DNA of 64,000 nt. It comes from Holophagae bacterium. GTDB taxonomy: Bacteria > Acidobacteriota > Holophagae > Acanthopleuribacterales > Acanthopleuribacteraceae. Under the pieces are notes generated by a model. The model was not told where the DNA came from, did not search any database, and was given only the letters and a program-made list of their open reading frames with translations. Shown here piece after piece: positions 42,745-51,669 of this stretch. Both the position numbers and the translations under genes were made by a program. Position 1 is the stretch's first letter. Every line of letters begins with the position of its first letter. The stretch covers positions 310,001 to 374,000 of the forward strand of contig JAUIFE010000005.1 in the NCBI GenBank assembly GCA_030429565.1, read 5' to 3'.

Positions 42745-45244
42745 TGAGAGCAAAGTAACAGCGCACCAAATATTCACGCAACTGGAGTGTTGCCTGGGTA
42801 CCCGATACTTCTTGCGCAATGGGAACGGCCTCTTCGAGAAAGGCAGCGGCTTTTTGCCACTGTTCGGCATCCAGCATTAGGAACGTGTAAAGGCACATAA
42901 TTCTAACTGAATATCGATTCTTGATTTGACCATAGCGAACTATGTCTGCCCAGATGTCGTCGTGCAAGGCCAAGGCGGCGGCGTCACCCGACAAACTGCG
43001 GACCGTACGACTCAGCATCTCTGCGCTACGCAGCCAATCCGTCCGATTTGGGTACAACGTCATTTGGTGCTGGTAAAGTTCGCAAAATTGGTTGTAGGCC
43101 TCCTCGTAGCGTTGTTGGTACCACAAGGTGATGCCGATGCCGTATTGGGCTTGCAGGGTGTCGGGATGCAATGGCCCCATCGCCTTGGCACGGGTTGCGG
43201 CAACTTGTCGGTGAATGGGTTCTGCAGCAGCAAAGTGCTTGAGGCGCCACAGACAGGTCGCGTAGTCGTTGAGTGCGACAAGGGTGCGCGCATCTTCATC
43301 ACCAAAAAACATGCGATCCAAGCGGACGGCTTCTTCAAGTAGACCGGCGGCGACCTCCCAATCACCTTGCGCCATCAAGCTGGTGGCCAATCCGGTCAGT
43401 GCGATGAGGGAGGTTGCGTCGATGGTGTTTTTCAGGGTCTGGCTGGGCAGCTTTTCGAAGTTAATATTTTGTAGGTAGGTATCCGCCGCCAAATTGTGAT
43501 GGCCTAACATGTTTTGGGTGTGCGCGAGGTAATTTATCGCGTGTCGTGTCTCCGTATAGCTTGGCCCTAGTTGACGGCGGCGAGCGGTAACGCATTCCTC
43601 AAACAGTGGCAACGCAAGAGCGGGTTGCTCTGTTTTGATGTATAAAGTTGCCAGATGAAACTTTGCCCGAACAGTTTCGGGATGATATTCACCGAGGGTG
43701 TCGCGATGGGTTAACAGAGATTGTTGGAGTAGATCGGCGGCTCGGTCGAATGAGCCAAGTCCCGTGTAGGTCGCGCCCAGCCGGCTACGGATGGCGGCGC
43801 GGATCTCTGGTTCTGTTTCCATGCCGTCATTCAGACGATTAACCGCCTCGTCTATGACATCGACTAACTTGGCGTCGCGACCTTGGCGGCGTGGATCAGG
43901 GCTTTCTAAGATACCCCATAAGAATTCGCTCAGGTATTGGGCTTTTGCACGTTGGGTTTCGGTTGTGCGCCAACTACGGACCGCCATCGTCAGGCCTACA
44001 GACAGTCCGATCACCAAGGTTGCTGCTGCAAAGACCCAGTTTCTGTGGCGAACCAGCGTCTTTTTCAAATGGTAGATCCAAGAAGGTGGGCTTGCACTAA
44101 CGGGACGGTTTTCGAGGTAATTGAGTATATCGCCGCGTAAGGCTGCCACTGTGTCGTAGCGCGCTTCCAGGCGTTTGCTCATCGCCTTCGTGACAATCCA
44201 ATCGAGGTCGCCGCGCACGGTTTTTACTGCCGGGGTGTTGAAACAAGCGCATTGATCGGCTGGCAAGGGTTTGCGTTTACTTGGCGGGGGCGGTTCGGTT
44301 TCGCGGTAAATCTGAATGCATTGGTCCCAACTTTTGCCTTCGAAAAGGTTTGCTTGTAAGGGGAGTTGGTCGGTCAGCAGTTGGTAGAGCAACACGCCAA
44401 GGCTGTAGATGTCGGTACGGGTGTCAACTTGATTGCGCCCACCGCCGAATTGCTCGGGGCTCATATAAGCCGGTGTGCCAATGCCCATTCCGGGAATGGT
44501 GACCGGGCCGACTGTGATCTGAAAATTTTGGTCCAACCGACCGTCGCTGTCTACCGCCTTGGCAATGCCGAAATCAATGATTTTGGGATGGGGTTGACCC
44601 TGGATTTCGGTAATGAGAATGTTGGCGGGTTTGAGGTCGCGGTGGATCACACCGTTTTGGTGGGCGAATTGGACGGCGCGGCAGACTGCGGCGAACAGCG
44701 TCATGCGTTGGGTGAGGCTTAAGCGTTTGTTGCGGCAGTAAAGATCGAGGGGCACGCCGTCCACCAATTCCATGCAAAAGTAAGGCATGCCGTTGTCGGT
44801 AATGCCGGAAAAAAAGACGGAAGCAATATTGGGATGGGTGAGGCGGGCCAGGGATTGGACTTCCACCTCGAAGCGGCGCAGCAGCCGGTCGTCGGTATGG
44901 AGGATCCGGATGATTTTGATGGCGGCTAAGCGATTGAATGGGCGCGTTTGCTCGGCGCGGTAAACGGCACCCATGCCGCCTTCCCCAATCAGTTTGGTTA
45001 GGGTGAAGGTGCCGATTTGTTGACCGACGAACTGGTCTTGCAGCAAATGCGAGACATTGAAGGAGACGGGTTCAAAGAAGGAATCGGCAGCGGCATGGTG
45101 ATCAGCAGTGAGCAGCCTTTGTAATTCGACCAGCAGCTCGGGATCCTGGCTCGCCAAATCGTTGAGGAAAACCTTGCGTGCGTCGTCGGCCAATGTGTGC
45201 CACTGGTCAAAGGCGGACTCAAGTTTTTCCCAGGTGATCTTCAA
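42554..45244 (-). CDS. Membrane Ser/Thr protein kinase with TPR array (copy 1 of tandem module)
   Basis: The 896-residue protein has a ~75-residue N-terminal helical head, then a full Hanks kinase domain: GEGGMGAVYRAEQ, AAIKII, HRDLKPANIL, DFGIAKAV, GTPAYMSPEQFGGG. A membrane helix (WVFAAATLVIGLSVGLTMAV, ~405-425) precedes a long TPR domain, including AAIRSRLGATYTGLGSFDRA. The start is a TTG with AGGAGG five bases upstream. An insert with two Pro/Gly turns between DFG and the APE motif (VGPVTIPGMG) is absent from copy 2. It heads a kinase-GST-ECF sigma operon. Its last ~63 residues are identical to the paralogue at 46794-49655 while the remainder has diverged. Confidence 0.95.
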   Translation of the reverse strand: MKITWEKLESAFDQWHTLADDARKVFLNDLASQDPELLVELQRLLTADHHAAADSFFEPVSFNVSHLLQDQFVGQQIGTFTLTKLIGEGGMGAVYRAEQTRPFNRLAAIKIIRILHTDDRLLRRFEVEVQSLARLTHPNIASVFFSGITDNGMPYFCMELVDGVPLDLYCRNKRLSLTQRMTLFAAVCRAVQFAHQNGVIHRDLKPANILITEIQGQPHPKIIDFGIAKAVDSDGRLDQNFQITVGPVTIPGMGIGTPAYMSPEQFGGGRNQVDTRTDIYSLGVLLYQLLTDQLPLQANLFEGKSWDQCIQIYRETEPPPPSKRKPLPADQCACFNTPAVKTVRGDLDWIVTKAMSKRLEARYDTVAALRGDILNYLENRPVSASPPSWIYHLKKTLVRHRNWVFAAATLVIGLSVGLTMAVRSWRTTETQRAKAQYLSEFLWGILESPDPRRQGRDAKLVDVIDEAVNRLNDGMETEPEIRAAIRSRLGATYTGLGSFDRAADLLQQSLLTHRDTLGEYHPETVRAKFHLATLYIKTEQPALALPLFEECVTARRRQLGPSYTETRHAINYLAHTQNMLGHHNLAADTYLQNINFEKLPSQTLKNTIDATSLIALTGLATSLMAQGDWEVAAGLLEEAVRLDRMFFGDEDARTLVALNDYATCLWRLKHFAAAEPIHRQVAATRAKAMGPLHPDTLQAQYGIGITLWYQQRYEEAYNQFCELYQHQMTLYPNRTDWLRSAEMLSRTVRSLSGDAAALALHDDIWADIVRYGQIKNRYSVRIMCLYTFLMLDAEQWQKAAAFLEEAVPIAQEVSGTQATLQLREYLVRCYFALKQPEKAHTQLQFIYNYAESEDWKKRALELAKTQSLELGTQAKLEELQKTPSDAASDDTSSEKK

Positions 45245-45689
45245 AGGCTCCTCCTAATCGGACCTGAGCGATGCTTGCCGAAGGATCCAGATGCGTTGGC
45301 GGCAACCAAGACTTTGTGTAAAACGTTGTGTTTCGTTTTTACCCAAGGTTTTTGGCTGAGACGCATGGGCTAACCCATCGGAGGCTACGTTTGGATCCAG
45401 TGCGAATGGAAATTCCAGCGGAACACGAAATTCGGGTTCGCCAATTTCAATCGTCGGCCTGCCCATCATTTTACCCAATCGACCCCGACCAGTCGGTTTT
45501 TTCAGGGAGGGAATTGCTCGATTTTCTAGACAGCCAAGCATTGCGTCGTGGACCTTTTCCATGGTTGGAAAGGGTGGGTCGGAAAATGTCGATCGATGTT
45601 GTGTCTTTCAATTCCGAAGTAGCCCGCCAAGTTGTTCCTACAGGGCTGTCTCTTTTATATGGCTGCCAAACCTGGGGGGCGTTTGAAGC
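45245..45689. other. Region between the two modules, no gene supported
   Basis: Frames on both strands (for example 45328-45822 on plus and 45254-45562 on minus) lack ribosome binding sites and known domains, and the plus frame runs antisense through the sigma remnant. The stretch probably consists of sequence left where the second sigma gene was truncated. The minus-strand ribosome binding site AGGAGG of kinase copy 1 is at 45249-45254. Confidence 0.5.
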
Positions 45690-45947
45690 CCATAGGGTAT
45701 GGTCTTATGAAACGACCTTCGCCGCGAAATTGGCTGAGTCGGGTCATGATGCGCACCGCGTTTTCAGGGTGTCGTCGTCGGCATCTTGTGGGTGCATCAA
45801 CATGCGCAGGGCTAGGCCGTAGATGGGATCACGCAGCGCACTCATCAGCGCTGCCAGCGCCGCGCTGTCGCCGTTAACGGCGGCGGCACACAGGAGGGCG
45901 AGTGCGTCTTCGTCGGCGTTTGGGGTCACCTCGGGTTGGTTTGGCAA
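45690..45947 (-). pseudogene. Truncated, frameshifted ECF sigma factor remnant
   Basis: The frame starting at TTG 45947 matches the first ~62 residues of the sigma factor at 40785-41705 (LPNQPEVTPNADEDALALLC, ALRDPIYGLALRMLMHPQDA). Then a one-base deletion relative to copy 1, near 45765-45775, shifts the frame to a stop at 45744. DNA similarity continues for another ~50 bases (GCCGCGAAATTGGCTGAG versus GCCGCGATATTGACCGAG) and fades near 45690. Regions 2.4 and 4 are missing, so it cannot work as a sigma factor. The AGGAGCC ribosome binding site is retained. Confidence 0.88.
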
Positions 45948-45961
45948 GGTTTGGCTCCTCG

Positions 45962-46687
45962 TCACACGGTTGGTTTCGTTGTTTTGGGGAACCAGCTTTG
46001 GTCGAGCCGTGCCACGTAGGCGACCAGGGTCGCGTGTTTGCGGGCGTGATTTTGCAGCGGAGAAGTAAACGGCGTGTTGAGCAAGTTGGCGAGAAAACCG
46101 TAGGCGACGGTATCAATGGTGGTAGGTGTGTCGCCAAAGAAATAATCTTGGTTGCCGAGCGCATCGGCTAGGGCGTCGAGGTCGTCACAACCCATTTGGT
46201 AAATGGTGGCTTTGTCGTGGCGGCCGATGCCCTGACCCCACAGCGAGCGGCGCACGCGGCGCACCAACATGGGTACCACCACCAGGCGAATCGGGGTCGG
46301 AATTTTGCCGAAAAAAACCTTTTTCAGTGTGCCCGCGTTGTCGGGATCGAGCCAGCGCGAGTAAACCATCGTCCAGGCAAAATGTTCCTCCAGCAGACGG
46401 GTGAGGGCCAGGCTTTGGGCACGCTGCTGTCGTGTTAAGCCGGTATCGGGGTCTTTTTGGCTTTTGTTTTTGAGGTGGCTGATGATGCGACCGGAGTCGC
46501 CGACGGTTTGGCTACCGTCGATGATGTAGGGCATTTTACCGGTCGGTGCTTTGGACGTGTCGCGCGCGTTAACGGCGCGGTAGGGAATGCCGGTGAGGCG
46601 CAGGTAGGCTTGTAGCTTGAGGCAAAAAGGACTGAAACTGGCGACGCCGTAGCCGCCGGCGAATTGGACCATCTGGATTTCGTTCAT
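45962..46687 (-). CDS. FaxC/metaxin-like glutathione S-transferase (copy 2)
   Basis: This 241-residue paralogue of the protein at 41734-42447 has identical N-terminal residues through the perfectly repeated block, then scattered substitutions (e.g. DPDNAGTLKK versus DPDNTATLKK; KHATLVAY versus QHANLVAY). Its C-terminus is slightly longer (KTTKPTV). The same AGGAG ribosome binding site precedes the ATG. It remains intact although its downstream sigma-factor partner has decayed, which suggests that the GST serves the kinase rather than the sigma factor, or that decay is recent. It is separated by 106 nt from kinase copy 2. Confidence 0.88.
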   Translation of the reverse strand: MNEIQMVQFAGGYGVASFSPFCLKLQAYLRLTGIPYRAVNARDTSKAPTGKMPYIIDGSQTVGDSGRIISHLKNKSQKDPDTGLTRQQRAQSLALTRLLEEHFAWTMVYSRWLDPDNAGTLKKVFFGKIPTPIRLVVVPMLVRRVRRSLWGQGIGRHDKATIYQMGCDDLDALADALGNQDYFFGDTPTTIDTVAYGFLANLLNTPFTSPLQNHARKHATLVAYVARLDQSWFPKTTKPTV

Positions 46688-46984
46688 GAACCGGGCTCCT
46701 TGTTTGGTTGAGCGCGTTAGTTTTGAAAAACGCCCTCTAGTGAACCAGACAACTGCGTTGCGGACCTTGTGACCGAGAAAATCAAAAAAGGAGCTATTTT
46801 TTTTCGGAAGAGGTGTCGTCGCTTGCGGCATCGGACGGCGTTTTTTGCAGTTCCTCAAGTTTGGCTTGGGTGCCCAGTTCGAGCGATTGGGTTTTGGCCA
46901 GCTCCAAGGCACGTTTTTTCCAATCCTCAGATTCGGCGTAGTTGTAAATGAACTGCAATTGCGTGTGGGCTTTTTCTGGCTGCT
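46404..46984. repeat. 581-bp block identical to 42164-42744 (copy 2)
   Basis: This is the second copy of the perfectly conserved block shared by the tandem kinase-GST modules. Immediately to the right the kinase genes differ at many positions (TGCTGGAGCT here versus TGCTTGAGAG), and to the left the GST genes differ at scattered bases. Confidence 0.93.
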
Positions 46985-49655
46985 GGAGCTCAAAGTAACA
47001 GCGTACTAAGTTTAATCGGAGCTCCAGAGTTGCCTGGGTACCCACTACTTCTTGGGCATTCGACACGGTTTCTTCAAGAATGGAAGATGCTTTTTTCCAT
47101 TGTTCTGCATTGATCATGAGGTAAGCGTAAAGTGACATTAATTTGATCGATTCTCGGTTCTTGGTTTGACCGTGGCGCGCCACTTCGGCCCACATGTCGT
47201 CGTATAAGGCTAAGGCGGTGGCATTGCCCGACAAGCTGCGGACTGTGTAACCCAGCATGTGTGCGGTGCGCAGCCAATCAGTTTGGTCGGGATAAAGCTC
47301 AAGTTGGTGTTTGTAGAGGTCGCATAGTTGGTCGTAAGCTTCCTCGTAACGCCTTTGGTACCACAGAGTGATGCCAATACCATATCGGGCGCGCAAGGTT
47401 TCGGGATGCAACGGCCCCATCGCCCTGTCTCGGATGGCGGCGACTTGGCGGTGAATGGGTTCGGCGGCGGCATAGTGTTTGAGGCGCCACAGGCAGGTTG
47501 CGTAGCTGTTCATTGCCACAAGCGTGCGCGCGTCTTCTTCACCGAAGACAATGCGATCCAGGCGAATAGCTTCCTCAAGTAGGCCTGCGGCGACTTCCCA
47601 ATCGTGTTGCATCATCAAACTGATTGCTAATCCGGTTAGCGCTACGAGGGAGGTCTCGTCGACGGTGGTTTTTGCGGGTGGGCTAGACAGCTTCTCGAAG
47701 TCAATAATCTGTAGGTAAGTGTCCGCCGCCAAATTATGTTGACCCAATGAGTTTTGCGTGTGGGCGAGGTAAATCATCGCCTGTCGTGAGTCGGTATGGT
47801 TTGGGCCGAGTTTACGGCGGCGTGCTGTGACACATTCCTGAATCAACGGTAAAGCTCGGCTGGCTTGTCCCATTTTGTTGTACAAAATCGCCAGATGGTA
47901 TTTGGTTCGCAATGTCTCGGGATGATCTTCGCCATGGATGTCTTGATGGGTTTGCAACGATTGTTGAAGCAACTCCGTTGCTCGGTCGAATGAGCCCAGT
48001 CCGGTGTAAGTGGCGCCAAGTCGGCTGCGGATTGCGGCGCGAATTTCGGGTTCCGTAACCATGCCGTCATCGAGGCGTAGGACTGCTTCGTCGATGACGT
48101 CGACTAACTTGGCTTCACGACCTTGACGGCGTGGATCCGGGCTTTCCAGTATGCCCCAAAGGAATTCGCTCAGGTACTGCGCTCTGGCCCGCTGCGCTTC
48201 TGTTGCGCGCCAGCTTTGTACCGCCATGGTCAGGCCAATAGAGAGCCCGGCCACCAAAGTCATAACTGCGAAGACCCAATTCCTGTGGCGCACCAGCGTT
48301 TTTTTTAAGTGGTAGAGCCATGAAGGGGGGCCTGCATTGACGGGGCGGTTTTCCAGATAGTTAAGCACATCGCTGCGTAGGGACGCCACTGTATCGTAGC
48401 GCGCTTCAAGGCGTTTGCTCATTGCTTTTGTGACGATCCAATCGAGGTCGCCGCGTACCTTTTTCACCGCCGGGGTGTTGAAACACGCGCGTTGATCGGC
48501 AGGCAAAGGCTTGCGTTTACTCGGTGGTGGCGGTTCCGTTTCTCGATAAATCTGGATGCACTGGTCCCAACTTTTGCCTTCGAAAAGAGTCGCTTGCAGA
48601 GGCAGTTGGTCGGTTAGCAATTGGTAGAGCAACACGCCAAGGCTGTAGATGTCGGTGCGGGTGTCAATCTGCGTGTGCCCGCCGCCGAATTGCTCTGGGC
48701 TCATATACGCTGGTGTGCCAACCAGCGAGCCGATTTGAGTTTCTAAATGATCTTGTTTTTCGGTTCGCTTAAGGTTTTTGGCGATGCCGAAATCGATGAG
48801 TTTGGCACAGGCGCGACGGTCCTCGCCGGAAACTAAAATGTTGGCAGGCTTTAGATCACGGTGTACAACGGCACGTTGGTGAGCATGCACGACGCCGTCG
48901 CAGACTTGCAGGAACAGCCGTAACCGCGCCTGTAGGGACAGCCGAAACTGACGACAATAGGCATCGATTGGCGAACCGTCGATGTACTCCATACTGAAGT
49001 AAGGCGTTCCATCGGCAGTGGTACCGACAGAGTGAATGCGGGCGACATTGTCATGGTTCATGCCGGCCAGGGTTTGATATTCCTGTTCAAAGCGAGCGCG
49101 AAAGGCATGGGTCACTACGTCGCGGTGAATTAACTTGAGTGCGACCAACCGTTTTGGTTTGAGTTGTTCTGCCAAGTAAACCCAACCCATAGCTCCCTGA
49201 CCAAGCTTACGTTTGACCGAAAACGGGCCAATGTACTCGGGCAAAGTTGCATCTCTGCCTGAACTGTTCTGCTCGCTCGCTTTTCGGTGGAAACTCTGAT
49301 TGGTTGAAATCTGTTTGTCCGGTTGAGCCGCCAACGGATTTGAGACCGATTCCTTTGAGTAAAAGGTCGCTTCACCAAACACAGGCCTTTCTTCAAGGCC
49401 GGTGGCCTCACTTATGCCAGGTGCGTCGTCGGGATGAAGTGTTGTTTCTTCCATGCTGGTGGCATTTTCGGGGTAATAGGTAGCTTCGCCGGGGGGAATG
49501 GTTGCCTCGTCGAATGAGTCATTCCCAGTCCCGACAGGGGGGAGGGTTGCGTCGCCACCCGGAATTAAAGTAACTTCGTCCAAGGTGGTTGTATCGCCGT
49601 GTTTAGACGGCGTGGTTTGATCCGTTTTGCCTGGTTGGTGATTGGCTTGGTTCAT
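46794..49655 (-). CDS. Membrane Ser/Thr protein kinase with (E/D)ATxxP repeat head and TPR array (copy 2)
   Basis: The 953-residue kinase is paralogous to copy 1 but has a different ~150-residue N-terminus. This head is acidic, Pro/Thr-rich and disordered, with recurrent (E/D)(A/V/T)T-hydrophobic-x-P/S motifs: DEVTLIP, DATLPP, DEATIPP, GEATYYP, EETTLHP, GEATFYS, DATLPE. The kinase domain (~150-420) is complete: GQGAMGWVYLAEQ, VALKLI, HRDLKPANIL, DFGIAKNL, GTPAYMSPEQFGGG. A membrane helix (WVFAVMTLVAGLSIGLTMAV) and TPRs follow. The repeated threonines look like autophosphorylation sites able to recruit FHA domains. The gene lies downstream of an FHA-domain sigma-54 activator on the same strand. 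Confidence 0.95.
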   Translation of the reverse strand: MNQANHQPGKTDQTTPSKHGDTTTLDEVTLIPGGDATLPPVGTGNDSFDEATIPPGEATYYPENATSMEETTLHPDDAPGISEATGLEERPVFGEATFYSKESVSNPLAAQPDKQISTNQSFHRKASEQNSSGRDATLPEYIGPFSVKRKLGQGAMGWVYLAEQLKPKRLVALKLIHRDVVTHAFRARFEQEYQTLAGMNHDNVARIHSVGTTADGTPYFSMEYIDGSPIDAYCRQFRLSLQARLRLFLQVCDGVVHAHQRAVVHRDLKPANILVSGEDRRACAKLIDFGIAKNLKRTEKQDHLETQIGSLVGTPAYMSPEQFGGGHTQIDTRTDIYSLGVLLYQLLTDQLPLQATLFEGKSWDQCIQIYRETEPPPPSKRKPLPADQRACFNTPAVKKVRGDLDWIVTKAMSKRLEARYDTVASLRSDVLNYLENRPVNAGPPSWLYHLKKTLVRHRNWVFAVMTLVAGLSIGLTMAVQSWRATEAQRARAQYLSEFLWGILESPDPRRQGREAKLVDVIDEAVLRLDDGMVTEPEIRAAIRSRLGATYTGLGSFDRATELLQQSLQTHQDIHGEDHPETLRTKYHLAILYNKMGQASRALPLIQECVTARRRKLGPNHTDSRQAMIYLAHTQNSLGQHNLAADTYLQIIDFEKLSSPPAKTTVDETSLVALTGLAISLMMQHDWEVAAGLLEEAIRLDRIVFGEEDARTLVAMNSYATCLWRLKHYAAAEPIHRQVAAIRDRAMGPLHPETLRARYGIGITLWYQRRYEEAYDQLCDLYKHQLELYPDQTDWLRTAHMLGYTVRSLSGNATALALYDDMWAEVARHGQTKNRESIKLMSLYAYLMINAEQWKKASSILEETVSNAQEVVGTQATLELRLNLVRCYFELQQPEKAHTQLQFIYNYAESEDWKKRALELAKTQSLELGTQAKLEELQKTPSDAASDDTSSEKK

Positions 49656-49799
49656 AACCTGAATTATATATCAAGCAACGAGTTACCAGGGCGATTTTGC
49701 ACGTCTTGGCGGTGCCTCCCATAGGTGTTCATGCTGTCATGGTCAACCTCATGGCTGGAAATACCAACGCTCATTTAAGGTTCTGCTTCAAGTTCTTGC

Positions 49800-51515
49800 T
49801 CAGCTTTCCTTATGTTCTGCATCGACGTGATTCCCGGTTGGATTCTCGCTATCGACGCTATAGTCCTGTGGGTCGATTTCTAACTTGCATATGCGTCGGC
49901 GCATACCCGCGCTCGACACCTGCAAATAGCGAGCGGCCGCATCTATGTCCCCATCACTCGCTTCCAACGCGCCTTGAATCTGCGCGTGGGTCAACGATTC
50001 GGCAATTTTAATGTTGGGATAGCGCTGCATCAAAGCGTATACCGAGGAGCGCGAGATACCCAGGCTACGAGCGGTGTCGGCCGGTTTCCAGTCACAGGCA
50101 TGCAAGGCTTGGTGCAATTCTTCATAGGTGATGCTGGCTGGTTTGCGATGCATTTTCGGCCCATGTTCTTTGGGCACGCTAATTTGTGGTTTTGGTTCTG
50201 GTGGCGGTGGTTGGGGGGCTTCGGCACGCTGTTCATGTTGGAACAGTTGCTCAAAACGCGGTGGTAGCTTCAGGCGTGTTTGCTTGCGGCTACCAAATAC
50301 CAACTGGCGCGCGATGTTGCGCAACTGGCGGACGTTGCCCGGCCAGTGAAACATCATCAATTGCGATGCCAACTGGGCGGTTAACCAGGGTTGTTCACTG
50401 TGGGTGCTTTTATCGGCGAGGTTTTCGTTAAGCTCGCTCAAGGCTTCGGTGGCGAAATAGATAAATAGCTGGGGAATATCCTGGCGGCGCTGACGCAACG
50501 GCGGTAACCAGATTTCGTAGCTGGAGAGGCGGTGCAGTAACGGAGCCTTAAACAATCCTTGTTCGCACTGAGTCTCGAGATCCGCGTCCGTTGCAGCGAG
50601 GACCCGCACGTCGACACGCACGGGTTGCGTGTAACCAACCGGAAAAATGTCACCGGTTTCCAATACGCGCAGTAGCATGGCTTGCACTTCGAGCGGGGCT
50701 TCACCGATTTCGTCCAAAAACAAAATGCCGCGATCCGCCGCGCGAAAAAAGCCTTGTCGCGATTCGCTGGCGCCGGTATAGGCGCCACGTCGAACGCCGA
50801 ACAGCTCCGCCGAAGCAATGGTGCCTGGCAGCGCGGCAAGGTTGAGGCACACCAATGGATTTTTGACACGGGAGCCTCGGTCATGTATCGCGCGCGCGAC
50901 CAGTTCCTTGCCGGTGCCCGATTCACCGCGAATCAGGATCGGCATTTCCAAATCGGCAACGCGCTGAATGTCGTCGCGGATATGGCAAATCGCGGGACTG
51001 TGTCCTTTGAGGCCGAAATCGGCCCCGTCGCTGCGATCCGCAAGACTGGGCTGGAGAATCAGAACCACGCTGCGGTTGATTTCGAGCACGGCACCCTTTT
51101 CGATTTTTTCGAAAGAGACCAGGCTTTCGGTAGCTACCTGCTTCCCGTCGATGCGGATTTTTGAGTTGCCAAGGCCGGTGCTAACCAAAATGCCGTCATC
51201 CATGTGTTCGAGCAACACTGGGCGACGGCTGATGGTGGCGCAGTCTAGCGCACGGGTTTGCCCGGTGGTCGGACTGCGGAAATCGGGCTGATTTCGTGAA
51301 ACGGCTTCGGCTTTACCTTCGCTGAGTTGGTAGAGAAAGGCGCGTTCCCCGATGCGGGTGGGGTCGGGGTGGCAAGCAATCGTGAATGATAAAACCCGAT
51401 GCTGCGCGGTTTGAGCATGCAATTCATCGGGGGGTCGCGTCTGGCTGTGAAAGTCGGGCATCGCCTGATCCTGTTGGTGATTACTCGATTTGTGGTCGTT
51501 GGTCTCCAGCTCCAT
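49800..51515 (-). CDS. FHA-domain sigma-54-dependent transcriptional activator
   Basis: The 571-residue activator has an FHA-like beta domain at roughly 75-155 (VLLEHMDDGILVSTGLGNSK, then IEKGAVLEINRSVVLILQPS). The AAA+ sigma-54 module follows: GESGTGKELVARAI (Walker A), ELFGVRRGAYTGA (GAYTGA variant of the sigma-54 contact loop), LFLDEIGEAPLEVQAMLLRV (Walker B), and FHWPGNVRQLRN. A Pro-rich linker leads to two Fis-type helix-turn-helix units (CDWKPADTARSLGISRSSVY and DGDIDAAARYLQVSSAGMRR). ATG 51515 with AAGGA upstream is preferred over ATG 51581. It sits upstream of kinase copy 2, so its FHA domain probably reads a kinase-dependent phosphothreonine signal; that link is inferred. Confidence 0.9.
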   Translation of the reverse strand: MELETNDHKSSNHQQDQAMPDFHSQTRPPDELHAQTAQHRVLSFTIACHPDPTRIGERAFLYQLSEGKAEAVSRNQPDFRSPTTGQTRALDCATISRRPVLLEHMDDGILVSTGLGNSKIRIDGKQVATESLVSFEKIEKGAVLEINRSVVLILQPSLADRSDGADFGLKGHSPAICHIRDDIQRVADLEMPILIRGESGTGKELVARAIHDRGSRVKNPLVCLNLAALPGTIASAELFGVRRGAYTGASESRQGFFRAADRGILFLDEIGEAPLEVQAMLLRVLETGDIFPVGYTQPVRVDVRVLAATDADLETQCEQGLFKAPLLHRLSSYEIWLPPLRQRRQDIPQLFIYFATEALSELNENLADKSTHSEQPWLTAQLASQLMMFHWPGNVRQLRNIARQLVFGSRKQTRLKLPPRFEQLFQHEQRAEAPQPPPPEPKPQISVPKEHGPKMHRKPASITYEELHQALHACDWKPADTARSLGISRSSVYALMQRYPNIKIAESLTHAQIQGALEASDGDIDAAARYLQVSSAGMRRRICKLEIDPQDYSVDSENPTGNHVDAEHKES

Positions 51516-51653
51516 AAGTGGTGAATCCTTCCCGGGGAGTATTAGGGCGGCGGGAAGTACCTTGAGCAACAGGTGTTCCATAGCGGTTACCGGGCGATTG
51601 GTTGCTGGGTTTTTGTGGGAACATGATTAGAATCAATAGGTTGAAGGAAAAGA

Positions 51654-51669
51654 GCGGGTGGAGTGCCAA
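51654..51669 (-). promoter_or_regulatory. Candidate sigma-54 promoter of the FHA activator
   Basis: On the minus strand TTGGCAC is followed by TCCACCCGCTC. GG and GC are separated by exactly 10 nt, as sigma-54 requires. The -24 element is perfect while the -12 element is weak. The predicted start lies ~60-130 nt upstream of the possible start codons, suggesting autoactivation. Confidence 0.45.

Noticed and set aside
42448..42870. Upstream extension of GST copy 1 (and of copy 2 at 46688-46993)
   Set aside because: It overlaps the kinase 3' end in another frame; the AGGAG-ATG at 42447/46687 marks the real start.
45328..45822. 164-codon plus-strand frame
   Set aside because: Runs antisense over the sigma-factor remnant and shows no domain or ribosome binding site.
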